A stretch of 64,000 nucleotides of DNA from Astragalus membranaceus (lineage: Eukaryota > Streptophyta > Magnoliopsida > Fabales > Fabaceae), in the NCBI GenBank assembly GCA_039519185.1, contig CM076851.1, positions 98,701,531-98,765,530 of the forward strand. The letters are read 5' to 3'. The notes below the pieces were generated by a model that saw only the letters and a list, made by a program, of their open reading frames with translations, was not told the origin of the DNA and did no database searches. Position numbers and translations under genes: made by a program. Positions 12,032 through 23,500 of the stretch are shown piece by piece (the stretch's first letter is position 1; the number at the start of each line of letters is the position of its first letter).

Positions 12032-12149
12032 ATCATCATCGTCAAGCTTTCCAAAGAGAGACAGAGGAGTGAGAGTGGTGGTGGTGGTGGTGAAGGTGGC
12101 GTGGTGATGATGTGTGGATTAGGGTAGAGAGAGAAGGAGAAGAGTAAGG

Positions 12150-12207
<58 letters not shown>

Positions 12208-12318
12208 GAGAGAGGGAGGGAGGGAGAGAGAGGAGTGAGAGTGGTGGCGGTGGTGGTGGTGGCGTGGTGGTGGTGGTGATGGGTGGATTAGGGTAGAGAG
12301 AGAAGGAGAAGATTAAGG

Positions 12319-12380
<62 letters not shown>

Positions 12381-13602
12381 AGAGTGAGAGTGGTGGTGGT
12401 GGCGTGGTGGTGGGTGGTGGTGGTGATAGGTGGATTAGGGTAGAGAGAGGAGGTGATGGTGGTAGTGTGGTGGCGAAGAGTAAGAGAGAAAGAGAGAGTG
12501 AGTGAGGGTGGTAGGAGGTATGTGGTGGTGGTGGTGGTGGTGGTGAAGACGTTCGGATAGAGAGAGGGAGAGAGAAGAGTTGGGGAGAAAAAATGAAGTG
12601 AAATGGAAATGAGAGTAATTTGGTGGGGAGATTTGAATAAAAACCCTTTAGCGACGGATTTTAAGGCTATAGCGACAGATTTAAGGCTACAGCGACGGAC
12701 AGTGGAGTCTTATCAAGTCAGAAAAGTGCACTGACATCCAGCGACGGATTTAAGGGTTTTTAGCGACGGAAAGTGTTGTCTTATCAAGTCAGAAAAGTGC
12801 ACTGACATTTAGCGACGGGTTTAAGGGTTTTTAGCGACGAAAAGTGTTGTCTTATCAAGTAAGAAAAGTGCACTAACATTTAGCGACGGACTGTTTTTTT
12901 TTTAAAAAAAAAGTGCCTGGCCTTTAGCGACGGCTCTGTCCGTCGCTAATTCCCTGTCTAATGTTTTGAGCGACGGATTTTAAGGTCTTTAGCAACAGAT
13001 TCTGTTTCTTTTTTTAAAAAAAAAACACTTAGCCTTTAGCGACGGCTCTGTCCGTCGCTAATTCCATCTCTAATGTTTTTTTTGCAAGGGATTCCTTTTT
13101 CCTCTCTAATATCCGCCGCTAATACTCATTTTTTTTGTAGTGGATAAGATAAGAAAAATACCGAGAGGTTAAGGGTGAGGGGTCCCGAAAGAACTCACAG
13201 AGATTGTAAATCTCACTGTTTATGTTGTTATGTTTTCAGATTGACAAGATAAGTTCAAGCGAGGCGAGGAGAAGTAGCAGTTGTTGTGGCTACTTGGTTT
13301 ATGGGATCCTTAGAGATCTAAGTTATTTATTTGTATCACCCTAGTTAGTTGTTTAGTAAGGTTATTGTACTAGGACTAAACCGCTATTTTGGATTTGAAC
13401 TACGTTTTTATAATAATTTATGTAACTATTTTTCAGTATGTCATTAAGTATCCTTTTCGGTCTTTAGACCCAATCGGATCGGGATGGATTATTCTGTCTA
13501 GCTATGTTTTATTCAAATCTCGAATCGATTTAGTACTCTGATTTGTTAAGTGTTTCGATTTCCTTTTATTTCTTCCAAGGTTGAAATAATAGGGACGTTA
13601 CA
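10127..13602 (+). repeat. Solo LTR of a Tekay-type Ty3/gypsy element, TSD TTTAT
   Basis: It starts TGTAACACTCCC and ends GGGACGTTACA and is flanked by perfect 5-bp repeats TTTAT (10122-10126 and 13603-13607). There is no coding region or primer-binding site, so it is a solo LTR left by LTR-LTR recombination. Without the CACTA insert and its TSD it is about 2028 bp, close to the 2360-bp LTR at 60030. It shares with that LTR a GC-rich patch (11213-11310) and a stretch reading GATTGTA..CTCA(C/T)TGTTTAT. Orientation is inferred from that likeness. Confidence 0.85.
11698..13142. mobile_element. Non-autonomous CACTA (En/Spm) element, 1445 bp, TSD GAT
   Basis: The ends are CACTACAAAAAAA and TTTTTTTGTAGTG, perfect terminal inverted repeats for a CACTA element, with a 3-bp TSD GAT at 11695-11697 and 13143-13145. 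Subterminal regions carry many copies of TTAGCGACGGA/TTAGCGAGGGA in both orientations, the kind of array bound by CACTA transposase. No transposase is encoded. The middle is (ATT)n, (GGT)n and two long (AG)n runs, plus a roughly 68-bp unit repeated three times at about 12655-12890. It must be moved by a transposase from elsewhere. Confidence 0.9.
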
Positions 13603-13894
13603 TTTATTGTCTATTTAAATTGTTAATCCTTTAAGATTTAAATTTATCTTTTCATATATGTACGAATTTCTTTAGTCAAACCCAAAATATGTGTTCAATC
13701 TATTTTTATTTCGGACAAAGTTTATGGCTAGAGCAGATCCACTTTTGATTTAGTGGTCACAAATGTTTTTCTCAATAGCATTTAATTTTAAAATAATTAA
13801 ATATAATAATAATATATTATCATATCATCTAACAATACAATAAAAAATATATTTAACTTAATTAATAATTCAAATACACATAAGGCAAACACAG

Positions 13895-14896
13895 TGTTGG
13901 TGTCAAACACTTTGCTCCTAGCCATGGGATCGGCCAGAGGTATGAAACACTTTTGATTCCTCTATTTCTTCAAGTAATTGCACTGAAGAATGAACTATGT
14001 TCCTCGACTATGGGTTCCCTAACTCCACCAAAGAGTGTTAGGTTAGGTGTGAGAGACGTGTGGCTTGGATTATCTAAAGACTACGAAAACATAAAGAAAA
14101 ACTGTCAAGGATAAAGTAAATTGATGTGTATTCTGAATTGTACAAATTCTACTATATATATATACATGAGCCTTCGTTGTCCACTATCTGAGCCTACATC
14201 TGCTCACCACTGGATTAAGTAAGATCAACGACTACAATTAATCCTAATCCCTAGAAACTCGGAGTCATTTCTCCACGACCTCAACAGCACGGGTTAGTGG
14301 GGTAAACCCTAGTCACTCCTATTTCCACGGCGTCTTATGTTCGTTGACCTTAACCACTCCAACGTTGTGTCCACATGCATTAAATACTTGCGCTCCAAGC
14401 AAGCATTCCTTGCCTCGCCCACAGCCTTCTTCGGCCATGTTTCATTCTCGGCCATCGGCCGTTGGTGCCTTAGCCGAGTCATTATGTGGTCGAGGCACCC
14501 TCCAACCGAGTCTCACTATACCTCGGTGATCCTTATCATTCCCTTGGGGACTTCGTTTTTCTGGATATGCCTCCTCATGCTCCCAAATTGGGCTCTCCCT
14601 GTAATCTGGCAAGTATTGAATTGTTCAAGCCCCCTCCTCATAGCTTGCCTCGGCCTTACTCTAGCCTTGGACCCTTCATTTTTCCTCGGCCAACAACTTA
14701 ATTTATTTTGGGTGTTTTTTTTTGTCAAGACCAGGGTATCCACTGCCGAACGCAGTAACTAATCCACTCGCTGGATTGGAGGTACCTCAAAGGGTGGGAC
14801 AGCTGGCCCAAAGATTTAAAGTTGCGCCAGCTGTCTCACCCCTCGAGTTGTCTCACCCTTCGAGTTGCATCCATTAATTTATTTTGGGTGTTAACA
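13895..14896. repeat. Possible solo LTR (copia-like)
   Basis: It starts TGTTGG and ends TTAACA; the flanks are CACAG and CACAC, a 4-of-5 match for a TSD. It holds a TATATATATATA box at about 14151. It has no recognisable protein: the 141-codon frame at 14337 resembles nothing I know and looks like a chance frame. Without the SINE-like insert the length is about 826 bp. Confidence 0.35.
14717..14873 (-). mobile_element. SINE-like retroposon with 19-bp TSD
   Basis: A perfect 19-bp direct repeat, TTAATTTATTTTGGGTGTT, flanks the insert (14698-14716 and 14874-14892). The insert begins on + with a T-run, which is a poly(A) tail on -. Long TSD plus poly(A) is the mark of L1-driven retroposition. 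The 157-bp length suits a SINE, but I do not see convincing pol III A and B boxes, so it could be a fragment of another retroposed RNA. Confidence 0.6.
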
Positions 14897-15103
14897 CACA
14901 CATTAAAAGAAAATATGAAAATATGGTATATCTATTTAGTGGAGCAATAATTCCAAACTGGTTTGAGAAAAATATGAGTCTTTTGGGGGTGATTGATTGC
15001 GATTTGATTCTATATCAAAAGGAACAATGATGAACAATGTTGATTAGACAGTACTCGACGTCCATGAAGAACCAGACCTTGATGAATATGAAGATGATTT
15101 TAA

Positions 15104-15105
<2 letters not shown>

Positions 15106-15178
<73 letters not shown>

Positions 15179-15181
15179 GAG
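15106..15181. repeat. (AT)n followed by (GA)n microsatellite
   Basis: About 40 bp of TA repeats pass directly into about 35 bp of GA repeats with one GGG break. No gene is seen nearby. Confidence 0.9.
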
Positions 15182-15737
15182 TATTATAGATGGGAGTAGG
15201 ACGTGGAAGTAGGTGGGATTTGTTTTAGTCATCAGCTTCATTTGGGATCAAGTTAAACGCTCATATTGAAATAAAATATTAACGCTGATGTATGTTTATA
15301 GAGTTGATCGCCAAACTCTAAGTTTCGGCGTAATTGATTAATACACTTCATCTAAAGGAAAGGACTTGAGTAGTACCCGAATTTGATTTCGGTGATGAAA
15401 TAATTTGAAGTCAGACTTTATTTACCTTCTGATCGAATTCTAAATTTAGGGCTCTTTTCCTAGACGTCGGAGTGAGGTCAAGACCCTAAAAAACAAAATT
15501 GCTTCCCAAATGTCACTAAATATGATTGTGTTGGGATTTAATTTGTTCTTCTTCGAATTAAAATAAATATACATGAAGTAACAATAATTTGTCTTGTCAT
15601 GGAGATTTTTTTTGGTTACATCTTGTCATGGAGATTGATTGTTAATCTAATCAAATCAAATAAAATAACTATTTATACAAAATATTGCCATTATGAAATT
15701 AGACATCATACAAATTTATCAATTGATTTTTAACCAT

Positions 15738-16200
15738 GTTCTCCCATCTCCATAACCTATTTAATCCCCAAAATACCCCTAAAAAATTTAAAACTTTATA
15801 GAATTACCTCAAAAGAGGATAATTTTGGAAACCAATTTTTAAAACTTTCCGGAATCACCTCAAAAGATGTATTTTCGGAAGTCAAATTTGACTTCTGGAA
15901 ATATCTCTTTTGAGGTGATTCCGGAAAGTTTTAAACTAAAGTTTTTCGGAATTATCCTCTTTTGAGATAATTCCGGAACACATTTTTTTAAAGATTTCCG
16001 TATTTACCCAAAACGACATAATTCCGGAAGTTAAAAAATGTGTTCCGGATTTATGTGTTTTGGCGTAATTCCGAAAGTCAAAAAATGTGTTCCAGAATTA
16101 TCTGTTTCCAGGATTTTTTTGAAGAATCAAGGGTAAAATTATCTGTTCTGTGAATTATGGGGCTACAGGGGTATAATAGGGGATAAAAAAAAGCCTCCAA
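15738..16200. repeat. Fold-back repeat with CCGGAA-rich arms
   Basis: The centre is a palindrome with 45-bp arms (15842-15886 and 15887-15931, about 41 of 45 positions complementary). Flanking units containing CCTCAAAAGAGGATAA and TTATCCTCTTTTGAG extend the symmetry. Outer ends carry TACCCCT and AGGGGTA words in inverted order. It may be a fold-back or MITE-type element; TSDs were not found. Confidence 0.5.
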
Positions 16201-17873
16201 ATAATTGAGGGTGCGTGTATATTCTCCTAACAACATATACTTGACAAGTCTATTCATTAAAAAAGCTATTACACGTCAACTCTTTGTATGGTTGCAAGAG
16301 AAGCTTACTAAACAAAACTTTGTATAGACTAAAAATTGAGCAGACAGATAATGGTTCTTCATAACAGAAGGATTGTCATTTGTCACCCGCTCCGCATAGG
16401 AGCGAACCATAGGGACTAACCTCGATCACACAAGACAAAGAAATGTGGTTTAAGACTTACCTCTTACAAAAGGATCATAAAACACTAGTCAAGGTATGCA
16501 TAATGTTTCATTCTCTTAGCCCTACAAAACACTTAAACTGACCTTGGGCGTCATAGTGCCTTTGCAAGTCCCCACCCTCACCACTCTCAACCATATTATA
16601 TCAAGGAAACTCTAGTATAGACCATTAGAGGAGACCTCATTTCACTCAATGGCCCTTTCAGAAAATGGAACAATCGATTGACATCGTCTATGCGAAAAGA
16701 TGAATATATTTCCAAAATATTTACTAGATTAAGAACGGGATAATGGTGCAAATTTGTCAGCAACAGCACGTGCAACATTGCATGACGACTAGGCGGGGGG
16801 GGGGGGGGGGGGACTTCTGAGGGCATGTTAAAACTCTGAGTGACGAGACTGTCAAATGTAACACCCATGTCTTATTGGAAGTTGTACCTTTGTCTCTTAG
16901 TCTTTAGTTTGTTTTAGTATGACCTCAATTTGATAAGTACAGCTCTAAGTATGTTGTCTAGAAGCAACACAACACAAGTGAAAAATGTTGAATGTTAGAG
17001 GCAACTTCGAATGGACTTTTCACCATGTTATAGGACGTTAATAGATCAATAAGCCTAAAATAGGACTCGTATATCTTTCCTTTTTTTAAAACCACCATCC
17101 TCTATCTCTTACCCTATGTTTGGATGAAGTATCGTGGGGGTAATGTAATTTTTGAGGAAAATTGAAACATTTTAGCTTAAAATTTTAAACTAAAAGATTT
17201 CAATTCCCCTCTAAAATTACATTATCCCAAAAAATACTCTATCGAAACACATCATTAGGGTTTTGTTTTCATCCCTATCAAAATTCGTCAAGAAATCACC
17301 ATTTCTCGCCAAAAAAGCATCACTATTGCTTATGTTAGGGATTCAGTTTCCAGCATGTGTCGTGTTAAAATGTTCTCATCTTTAAACACGACATAAACCC
17401 TCTTATGCTAATGAGTCATGACCACTGTTCATCTTATTTACAAAAAGTAAACATTTTATACTATAATTTGCTAAATCTTTTAAATCGATTTTGTAAATAT
17501 TATTTTGCCATTTAGCTAAAAACAACATAAATCCCTCACTATTTTTTATACATAAATCCGTTGTTGAAGGAGACGAAATAACCACCATCACATAATTAGT
17601 TTATGCTAAGTATATTATGTCTCAACCCTTCATATAAAATATTATTAATTGAGGGTAAAGGGCATCAATATTTTTACCTTCAAATATTAAAAAGACTATA
17701 TTAACAAAGAAAAAGAATTGGATAGTAAGTGTGGTTTGTTATGAGATAATGTCCAACACACTCCAGTCTAAATCCAAACTAAATTATATCAATATAAGAA
17801 AACAACAAAAGGGAAAAAAATATACACAAACAAGCACAAATTAAATTAGTAGTTTGCTTTTTATATGCCGTAG
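16201..17873. other. Intergenic stretch without a supported gene
   Basis: No coding sequence is supported. A G-run of about 18 lies at 16795-16812. The stretch 16385-16580, with GACCTTGGGCGTCATAGTGCC-type sequence, looks like an old LTR fragment, but no ends could be defined. The rest is AT-rich. Confidence 0.35.
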
Positions 17874-17875
17874 CT

Positions 17876-18180
17876 AAGGCCCGAAACAGCAACGGTGAGA
17901 AGAACCTGCAAAACAAGAAACGATAGAAAAATCAACCGGAGGGGTCTGACGACGCGCCCTTAAGGATTTATCCGCCTCAATAGCGCAAATCTCCCGAAGG
18001 TACAACCGGTCTCGTCTCGAGTCACAATAGCGATTGAGGTTTCCGAACTGGCAAGATTTAGTGTTTAATTTCAAGAGATGGAACCCAGGAAGATGAAGAG
18101 AAGAAGAGGAAGCGTATTTTGTTGTTATTTTTGCGTAGGAAGTCAGTCAAAGAAGAACCTATATCCACTCAGTTTGTTAC
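17876..18180 (-). other. GC-richer island, possible host exon or 5'-UTR fragment
   Basis: Base composition rises against AT-rich surroundings. On - there is a CT-rich leader like a plant 5' UTR (about 18120-18060), an ATG at 18074 with 66 codons that I do not recognise, and a candidate acceptor TTCTTGTTTTGCAG near 17900. It could be the remains of a small host gene or a noncoding transcript. Confidence 0.25.
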
Positions 18181-18375
18181 GCTAAAATTGTGGAATGTTG
18201 AGAGTGCTCCCTAAGTAATGTACCTAGACGCTTTTAATTAAAATGAATTTAGACAATACTTGGAGCTCAAGTAAATAGTTATTAGGAAAATATTAAACAG
18301 TAATATTAAATAAAAATAATTTTGATTAATCAAACTTGCTTAAAATAGACATTCTAAGATAGGCTCATGTGAGTC

Positions 18376-18378
<3 letters not shown>

Positions 18379-18440
<62 letters not shown>
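18379..18440. repeat. (AT)n microsatellite upstream of the protease gene
   Basis: About 31 AT units, ending 362 bp upstream of the protease start codon. Confidence 0.95.
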
Positions 18441-18448
<8 letters not shown>

Positions 18449-18802
18449 TAGTAAATACAGACTTTGGTATGTCCAAAGCCAAGCAAGGGACTTCCCAACT
18501 TTTGAAATATCTCTTAAAATCAAAAAAGTCACAACATTATATACAAAAAAAAAAGTCTACACCTCAGAATGTGGATAAGTGGAAAAGATGTGATGCTGAA
18601 CGTGGTCTAAACATTCACTAATTTATTGTGAACTCTTTGGTATGAACCATGCAAATCAAATGAGCTACCAAAGCCCCCCACACATCAAATCACTCTTTGA
18701 TCGATAATGCAATATTCTTAACCCTTTCCATCTCTCACTGCAAGAGTTAAGAAACCCTCAAAAGAAAACTACGTTATATTTCACCTTTAGCTAATTTCCA
18801 AA

Positions 18803-20041
18803 ATGCAGATTTTGGTGACATTTTGGTGTATTTTACTAAGCATTTCACTTTCTCATTCTGCATCAATCATCAACATCCCACTATATCACAGGGGAATGCT
18901 CAATGACACTGTAATGGCATTTAGAGGAGCCACAACAGATATATACTCCATAGAGGATGCCTATGCAATATTCTTATGGATAGGTACTCCGGTGCAAATT
19001 ATATTTGTTGCACTTGACATAGGGAGCCCCATCACATGGTCTCAATGTGATCCTTGTAACAATTGTTACCCGATGCAGCGCGCTCCTTTCAATCCTTGGG
19101 CATCAAGCACATTCAGAGAACTTGGTTGTTACTCTGACACATGCTTGATCCCAATGATGAGGGAAGCTTTCGGAAACTGCACCAGATCATGGACCTGCAG
19201 ATATAACGTGAAACATGGAAGAGAATCATCTCACTCCTTTGGTGTGATAGTGACGGATACACTCAATTTTGAGAGTTCCAACACTGTGGTTAAGAATTTC
19301 GTCATTGGATGTGGAGATTCATATGAAGGTTCCTTTAAGACTCAATTCGCGGGCGTTTTAGGTCTAGGACGCGGTCAACTTTCAGTACAAAGTCAACTCA
19401 ATGCAAAGGCATTTTCTTTTTGTCTTGTAAGTCAAGGATCCGAGAAACCCTCATCTCTTGAATTTTATGACACCCCACCTTCAATACATCAAAAGGGTGT
19501 TGATAAAAATAATTCAATTATGGTCCCCTTAATAGAAAACAGTGGATACCCTTACTATTATTTTTTGCAATTTGTGGGTATAGGGATTAATGGTTTTATG
19601 TTAGATATTCAATCTAGAGTTTGGGGTTATGGTTTGAACTATGATGGTGGTGTTATTATAGATATAGGAACAATTCTAACATATTTACCAAGTGATGCAT
19701 TTAGCGTTTTCAGATCAGAGATACGAAGAACAGATCATAACCTTACAAAGAAACCAGGATATGAAGGGTTGGAATTTTGTTACGAAGATGAGTCTTCTAA
19801 TGTCTATCCAAGTGTTGAACTTTACTTTGAAAATGGAGATATTAGAGGTGAAAATTTTGTGTCCTACAAGTTGAACAAAAACCAGTTGCTCTTCAAACCA
19901 GAAGAAGGGGCGATTTGCTTATCATTTGCAGAAGGGAAAAGTTCTGCTCTTACTGTGATTGGCAGTAACCAGCTCCTAGGAACTCAGTTGATGTATGATC
20001 TTGTAGATGAGATCCTTATTCTAAAATATAATAAGTGTTAG
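18803..20041 (+). CDS. A1-family aspartic-protease-like protein (nepenthesin type), catalytic motifs altered
   Basis: A single-exon gene of 412 codons, as is common for plant nepenthesin-like proteases. Residues 1-20 form a signal peptide, so the product is secreted or vacuolar. The nepenthesin Cys-rich insert is present (CDPCNNC, then FNPWASSTF and GCYSDTC). The first active-site motif, usually DTGS, reads LDIGS (Asp72) and the second, usually D(S/T)GT, reads IIDIGT (Asp287). The flap, usually YGDGS, reads HGRESS, so the flap Tyr is His138. Both Asp are kept, but the Thr/Ser after each and the flap Tyr, important in this family, are lost. The structural Cys pairs and the C-terminal IGSNQLLGTQLMYDL (usual IGNxQQQNxxVxYDL) remain. 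The frame is intact with a poly(A) signal, so it looks expressed but with weak or no proteolytic activity. Confidence 0.85.
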   Translation: MQILVTFWCILLSISLSHSASIINIPLYHRGMLNDTVMAFRGATTDIYSIEDAYAIFLWIGTPVQIIFVALDIGSPITWSQCDPCNNCYPMQRAPFNPWASSTFRELGCYSDTCLIPMMREAFGNCTRSWTCRYNVKHGRESSHSFGVIVTDTLNFESSNTVVKNFVIGCGDSYEGSFKTQFAGVLGLGRGQLSVQSQLNAKAFSFCLVSQGSEKPSSLEFYDTPPSIHQKGVDKNNSIMVPLIENSGYPYYYFLQFVGIGINGFMLDIQSRVWGYGLNYDGGVIIDIGTILTYLPSDAFSVFRSEIRRTDHNLTKKPGYEGLEFCYEDESSNVYPSVELYFENGDIRGENFVSYKLNKNQLLFKPEEGAICLSFAEGKSSALTVIGSNQLLGTQLMYDLVDEILILKYNKC

Positions 20042-20067
20042 GAGATTGACACCATGATTGGTTGTTT

Positions 20068-20073
20068 AATAAA
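20068..20073 (+). terminator. Poly(A) signal AATAAA of the protease gene
   Basis: AATAAA lies 27 bp after the stop codon in AT-rich sequence, a usual place for a plant near-upstream element. Confidence 0.6.
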
Positions 20074-20576
20074 AGAATTATTTTTTATGCTTAAACCTTA
20101 TTTGGGAATCTGATAATAACACTGCCAGTGCCACCTCTTTAAGATGTTTGGTATTGTTTATAACCTTAACTATTATCAGAAGGATCAATGTGGCTCAATT
20201 GACAATTGCTATTGCCTTTCAGAAGGTGCATTTTCAGTTTAATGATAGAACTTACAACCAAAAAATATTCTTACAAATTATAAATGTAGGATGGGAAACA
20301 AATAATCATTTGGAACAATGTTGCAGTTCAAAAATAAGCATATCGCATTTCTGCTGAGAACTTTTAATCCGTTTAATAACTTAATGTTGGACAAAGTTAC
20401 AAAATCCATTTCACTATGTAAAAGGGGAATCCTACCAAAACTTTATAGAGGGGGCATGTAGAAGGGAGAAGATGGGAATCCCATCCACTGAACAGTGGCA
20501 TGTCTTCTGCTAAAAATGCTTCACAAAGCAGCTTAGCATATGCATTTTTCTTCCTATAAGGATTGCTGTCGCTGAA
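20074..20576. other. Intergenic space between convergent genes
   Basis: The protease (+) and helicase (-) genes converge here. The stretch should hold both 3' UTRs; no other feature was recognised. Confidence 0.5.
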
Positions 20577-23500
20577 TCAATGTCTTCTTCCTTCTACTTT
20601 GCGTACTTTCTTCTTATGCTTTGCAGCACTGCTGTCTATGTTGAGATTTATCTTTGGCGGGTTTGAAAAACAGAAGGAAGTAGCAACAGCCTGCGCAAGT
20701 AAAGTAACGTATATTATCATATTGTAATTGTAGTCAATATCATACAAATCGAAACTGATTTCTAGCTACCGGTAACTCTTCACAAGTGGCATGGTAGGTA
20801 GCAGTTAATAAGCCAGAATAATACTGAATGTACAAGAGCACAAAATTTTACTGATGAAACCCATGAGTTACAAGAATTTAATAATTGCTCCTACTAAATA
20901 AAGAAAATTATTGAGTTTTGCAAAAATGCAAACTAGTGCTAATATATAGATCAAACGGAGGCTTGAGAGCTTAAAGTAGCCATGAGCAAAGATAGAAAAA
21001 GGTCGAGAGAATTATGCATGGTAGCGTAGGAAAGAAAGGAGACATTCACTATATTTGACAGTGTTGGGGATGAATGGAACTGAGTTATGAGAAAGAATGA
21101 GGAGAGAAAGAAAGACGAATGGTGGGGGGGGGGGGGGGGGGAACGGGTGGTTATTAATGACTTGTCACCACTCTCTTTGTATTTATCTTCTATCGTTGAA
21201 TTTACAACTTTATCCACGTAACTACGATGCCTAACATACAATGAACTTTTTAACAAAGAATTCAAACACAAAATATCCCTATGCTGCCATCTTAATTATT
21301 TTGGTGTCAGTAATTTATTCTTATATCATTACTTATATCCAATCGTTACAGCCTACCCTTATTCTGGAGTATGATATTAAAATGAAAGGAAAATGCGAGA
21401 ATTCCGAGTGGCAGTTGATTTATGCCGGGTTAGTATAAATGTGTCTGTGCGCACTCACACGTCAGACTTAGATCAATTTAGACTTATATCTGTCTATTTC
21501 ACAGTTATTGATATCCATACAGTTCATGAAATCATGAAAATATCGTTAAAGTAAAAATGTATTGAGGAAATTGTACCTGTAAATCAAGGCGGTGAACATT
21601 GAATATTTCTTTCATAGAATGTGAATTATATGACAATATATATGATCTATAAGCATCTTTAGCCAAAGAGTTCAAATGATAAATGCCAGCCACCAACTTC
21701 TCCTGCACAATCCAGATGATGCGTAAGATGAGCTGCAAATGGTTCTGTATTAAATAATCTTTTAATTACCACTTGAGGAAGGAGGAATATACCAGTTGAG
21801 ATTGTACGTTTGCAAGCTTCTTATTATCAAATTGATACTCTTTTACAGGAATTTTGGCTGCCTGAAACGAAGTTTAAAAATAAAATATAATGTTTCAAGA
21901 TAGTTAAAGAATAACCTTTCAACCAATAATACATTATGCTTTCATTTCACCGCCTAATATCATACACTTCCACCAGGACCACAATGACTGCCTTACCATT
22001 TACAGACAAATGCATGACAAGCACAAGGTTTCCTCAAGTAATCGATATTGGAACTTTTAAGCTAAACCAAGTGTTTACATTAGAAGCATTTAGTTAACTA
22101 TGTCCCTTCTATAAAGAAGAGAAAAAATCTGACCTTCAAATAGCGAAGAAATTGCAATTCTTCAGGAATCAGGAAAAGTAAAGCATTTCCTTTTCCACCT
22201 TCCCCTCGAGCGGTTCTACCAACCCTATGGATATATTCCTGGAAGTAGTACAATAGCACATGTTATACTGTGTATTGACTATTGATGTATAAGAATGTAA
22301 AGAAACAAATTGACAACGATAGTGACCAACAATAAAGAATAGGACGCACCTTTGGTTCATCAGGTGGATCAAACTGCACAATCCAGTCCTACAAAGCAGA
22401 AAAGGAGAAAAGTGACAAAATGTTTTGCATGATCTTCAATGATATCAAATCAGTGTTGTTAAACAGCAGTGATGGCGGCAGAGTGGTGTGGCAAATTTTG
22501 TGCCGGCCGAATAGGCAATTTGTAAAGCACCACCCACCTTGGCAGTGCCAAGGTCACAATCCCATGTTTATATGGAAGAATTCTGGCCATCCATCATAAA
22601 CCACCCTCCGGATTGAAGCATAAATACGACCCCAACTTTTTTCTAGCTAACAACTTTTGGACAAACAAAGCCCATTTTAGCAGGTTTGCTGATTAATAAA
22701 AATTCACTCATCTAAACACCTGAAGACTAGTGGCCATTCGATTAGACTGCCAAGCTGCTAGCTATTCACAGTGTAAGCTAGTAACTTTGGGGAATGCTTG
22801 AAGTAGATATGTCCAAGAGGTAGGAGCACTTTCACATACAACATTTCTGGTTGAGAGGAGAAAACTGCGCAAGACTCTAATCCCTGTTAATGATGTAGCT
22901 CAATAGGGGGGTCTTGAGATCCAACGTTTATTATAGGACTACTATGTCCATATCAGTAGTCAATAAGGGATCCACATGTACAGGTAGACACTAGACGCTT
23001 TAGGTTGTAGCCTTGAATCTAATGTGCGTTCGAACATATACCCACAGTGAAAACAAACATGTGCTTGAGAGGAGGGGCGGAGAGGCTAACATTGGGAATA
23101 GCCCCCCACTAAGGGAAATGAACAGGAAGAGCGGAGAGGTAAGAAAGGCCTGCAACCAATTGGGCGCAGAACTGTTATTTATTGATACTTACGGGTAACT
23201 GACATAGGAAGGTATGGGGAAATTTTCCCCCTAACGTAACTGTCAGAAGAATATAAGGAGGGAATAAGGACCATTCGGTTGTAATGCATTGAGTGGGTAA
23301 GAGAGGTGAGGCTCACAAATTCTTGAAGAGTTACTCTACTTTGTTCATTTCTTCCCTACCCAAACCAGGGTTCCCATTGATCTTAATAAAAAAAATTATA
23401 GCATCAGGTGCTGCATTATCCTAGAGTGCTGCAGAAAAAATCACTAGTTACCAAAGCTCTGGAGTACTGCAGAACAGAATTCCCCTTCTCTCATTCTGTT

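Noticed and set aside
14337..14762. 141-codon frame with hydrophobic stretches
   Set aside because: It runs into the SINE-like insert, has overlapping open frames and matches no family known to me.
16795..16812. Poly-G runs here and at about 21123-21141 as structural motifs
   Set aside because: They are single homopolymers of uncertain length, prone to assembly error, with no further support.
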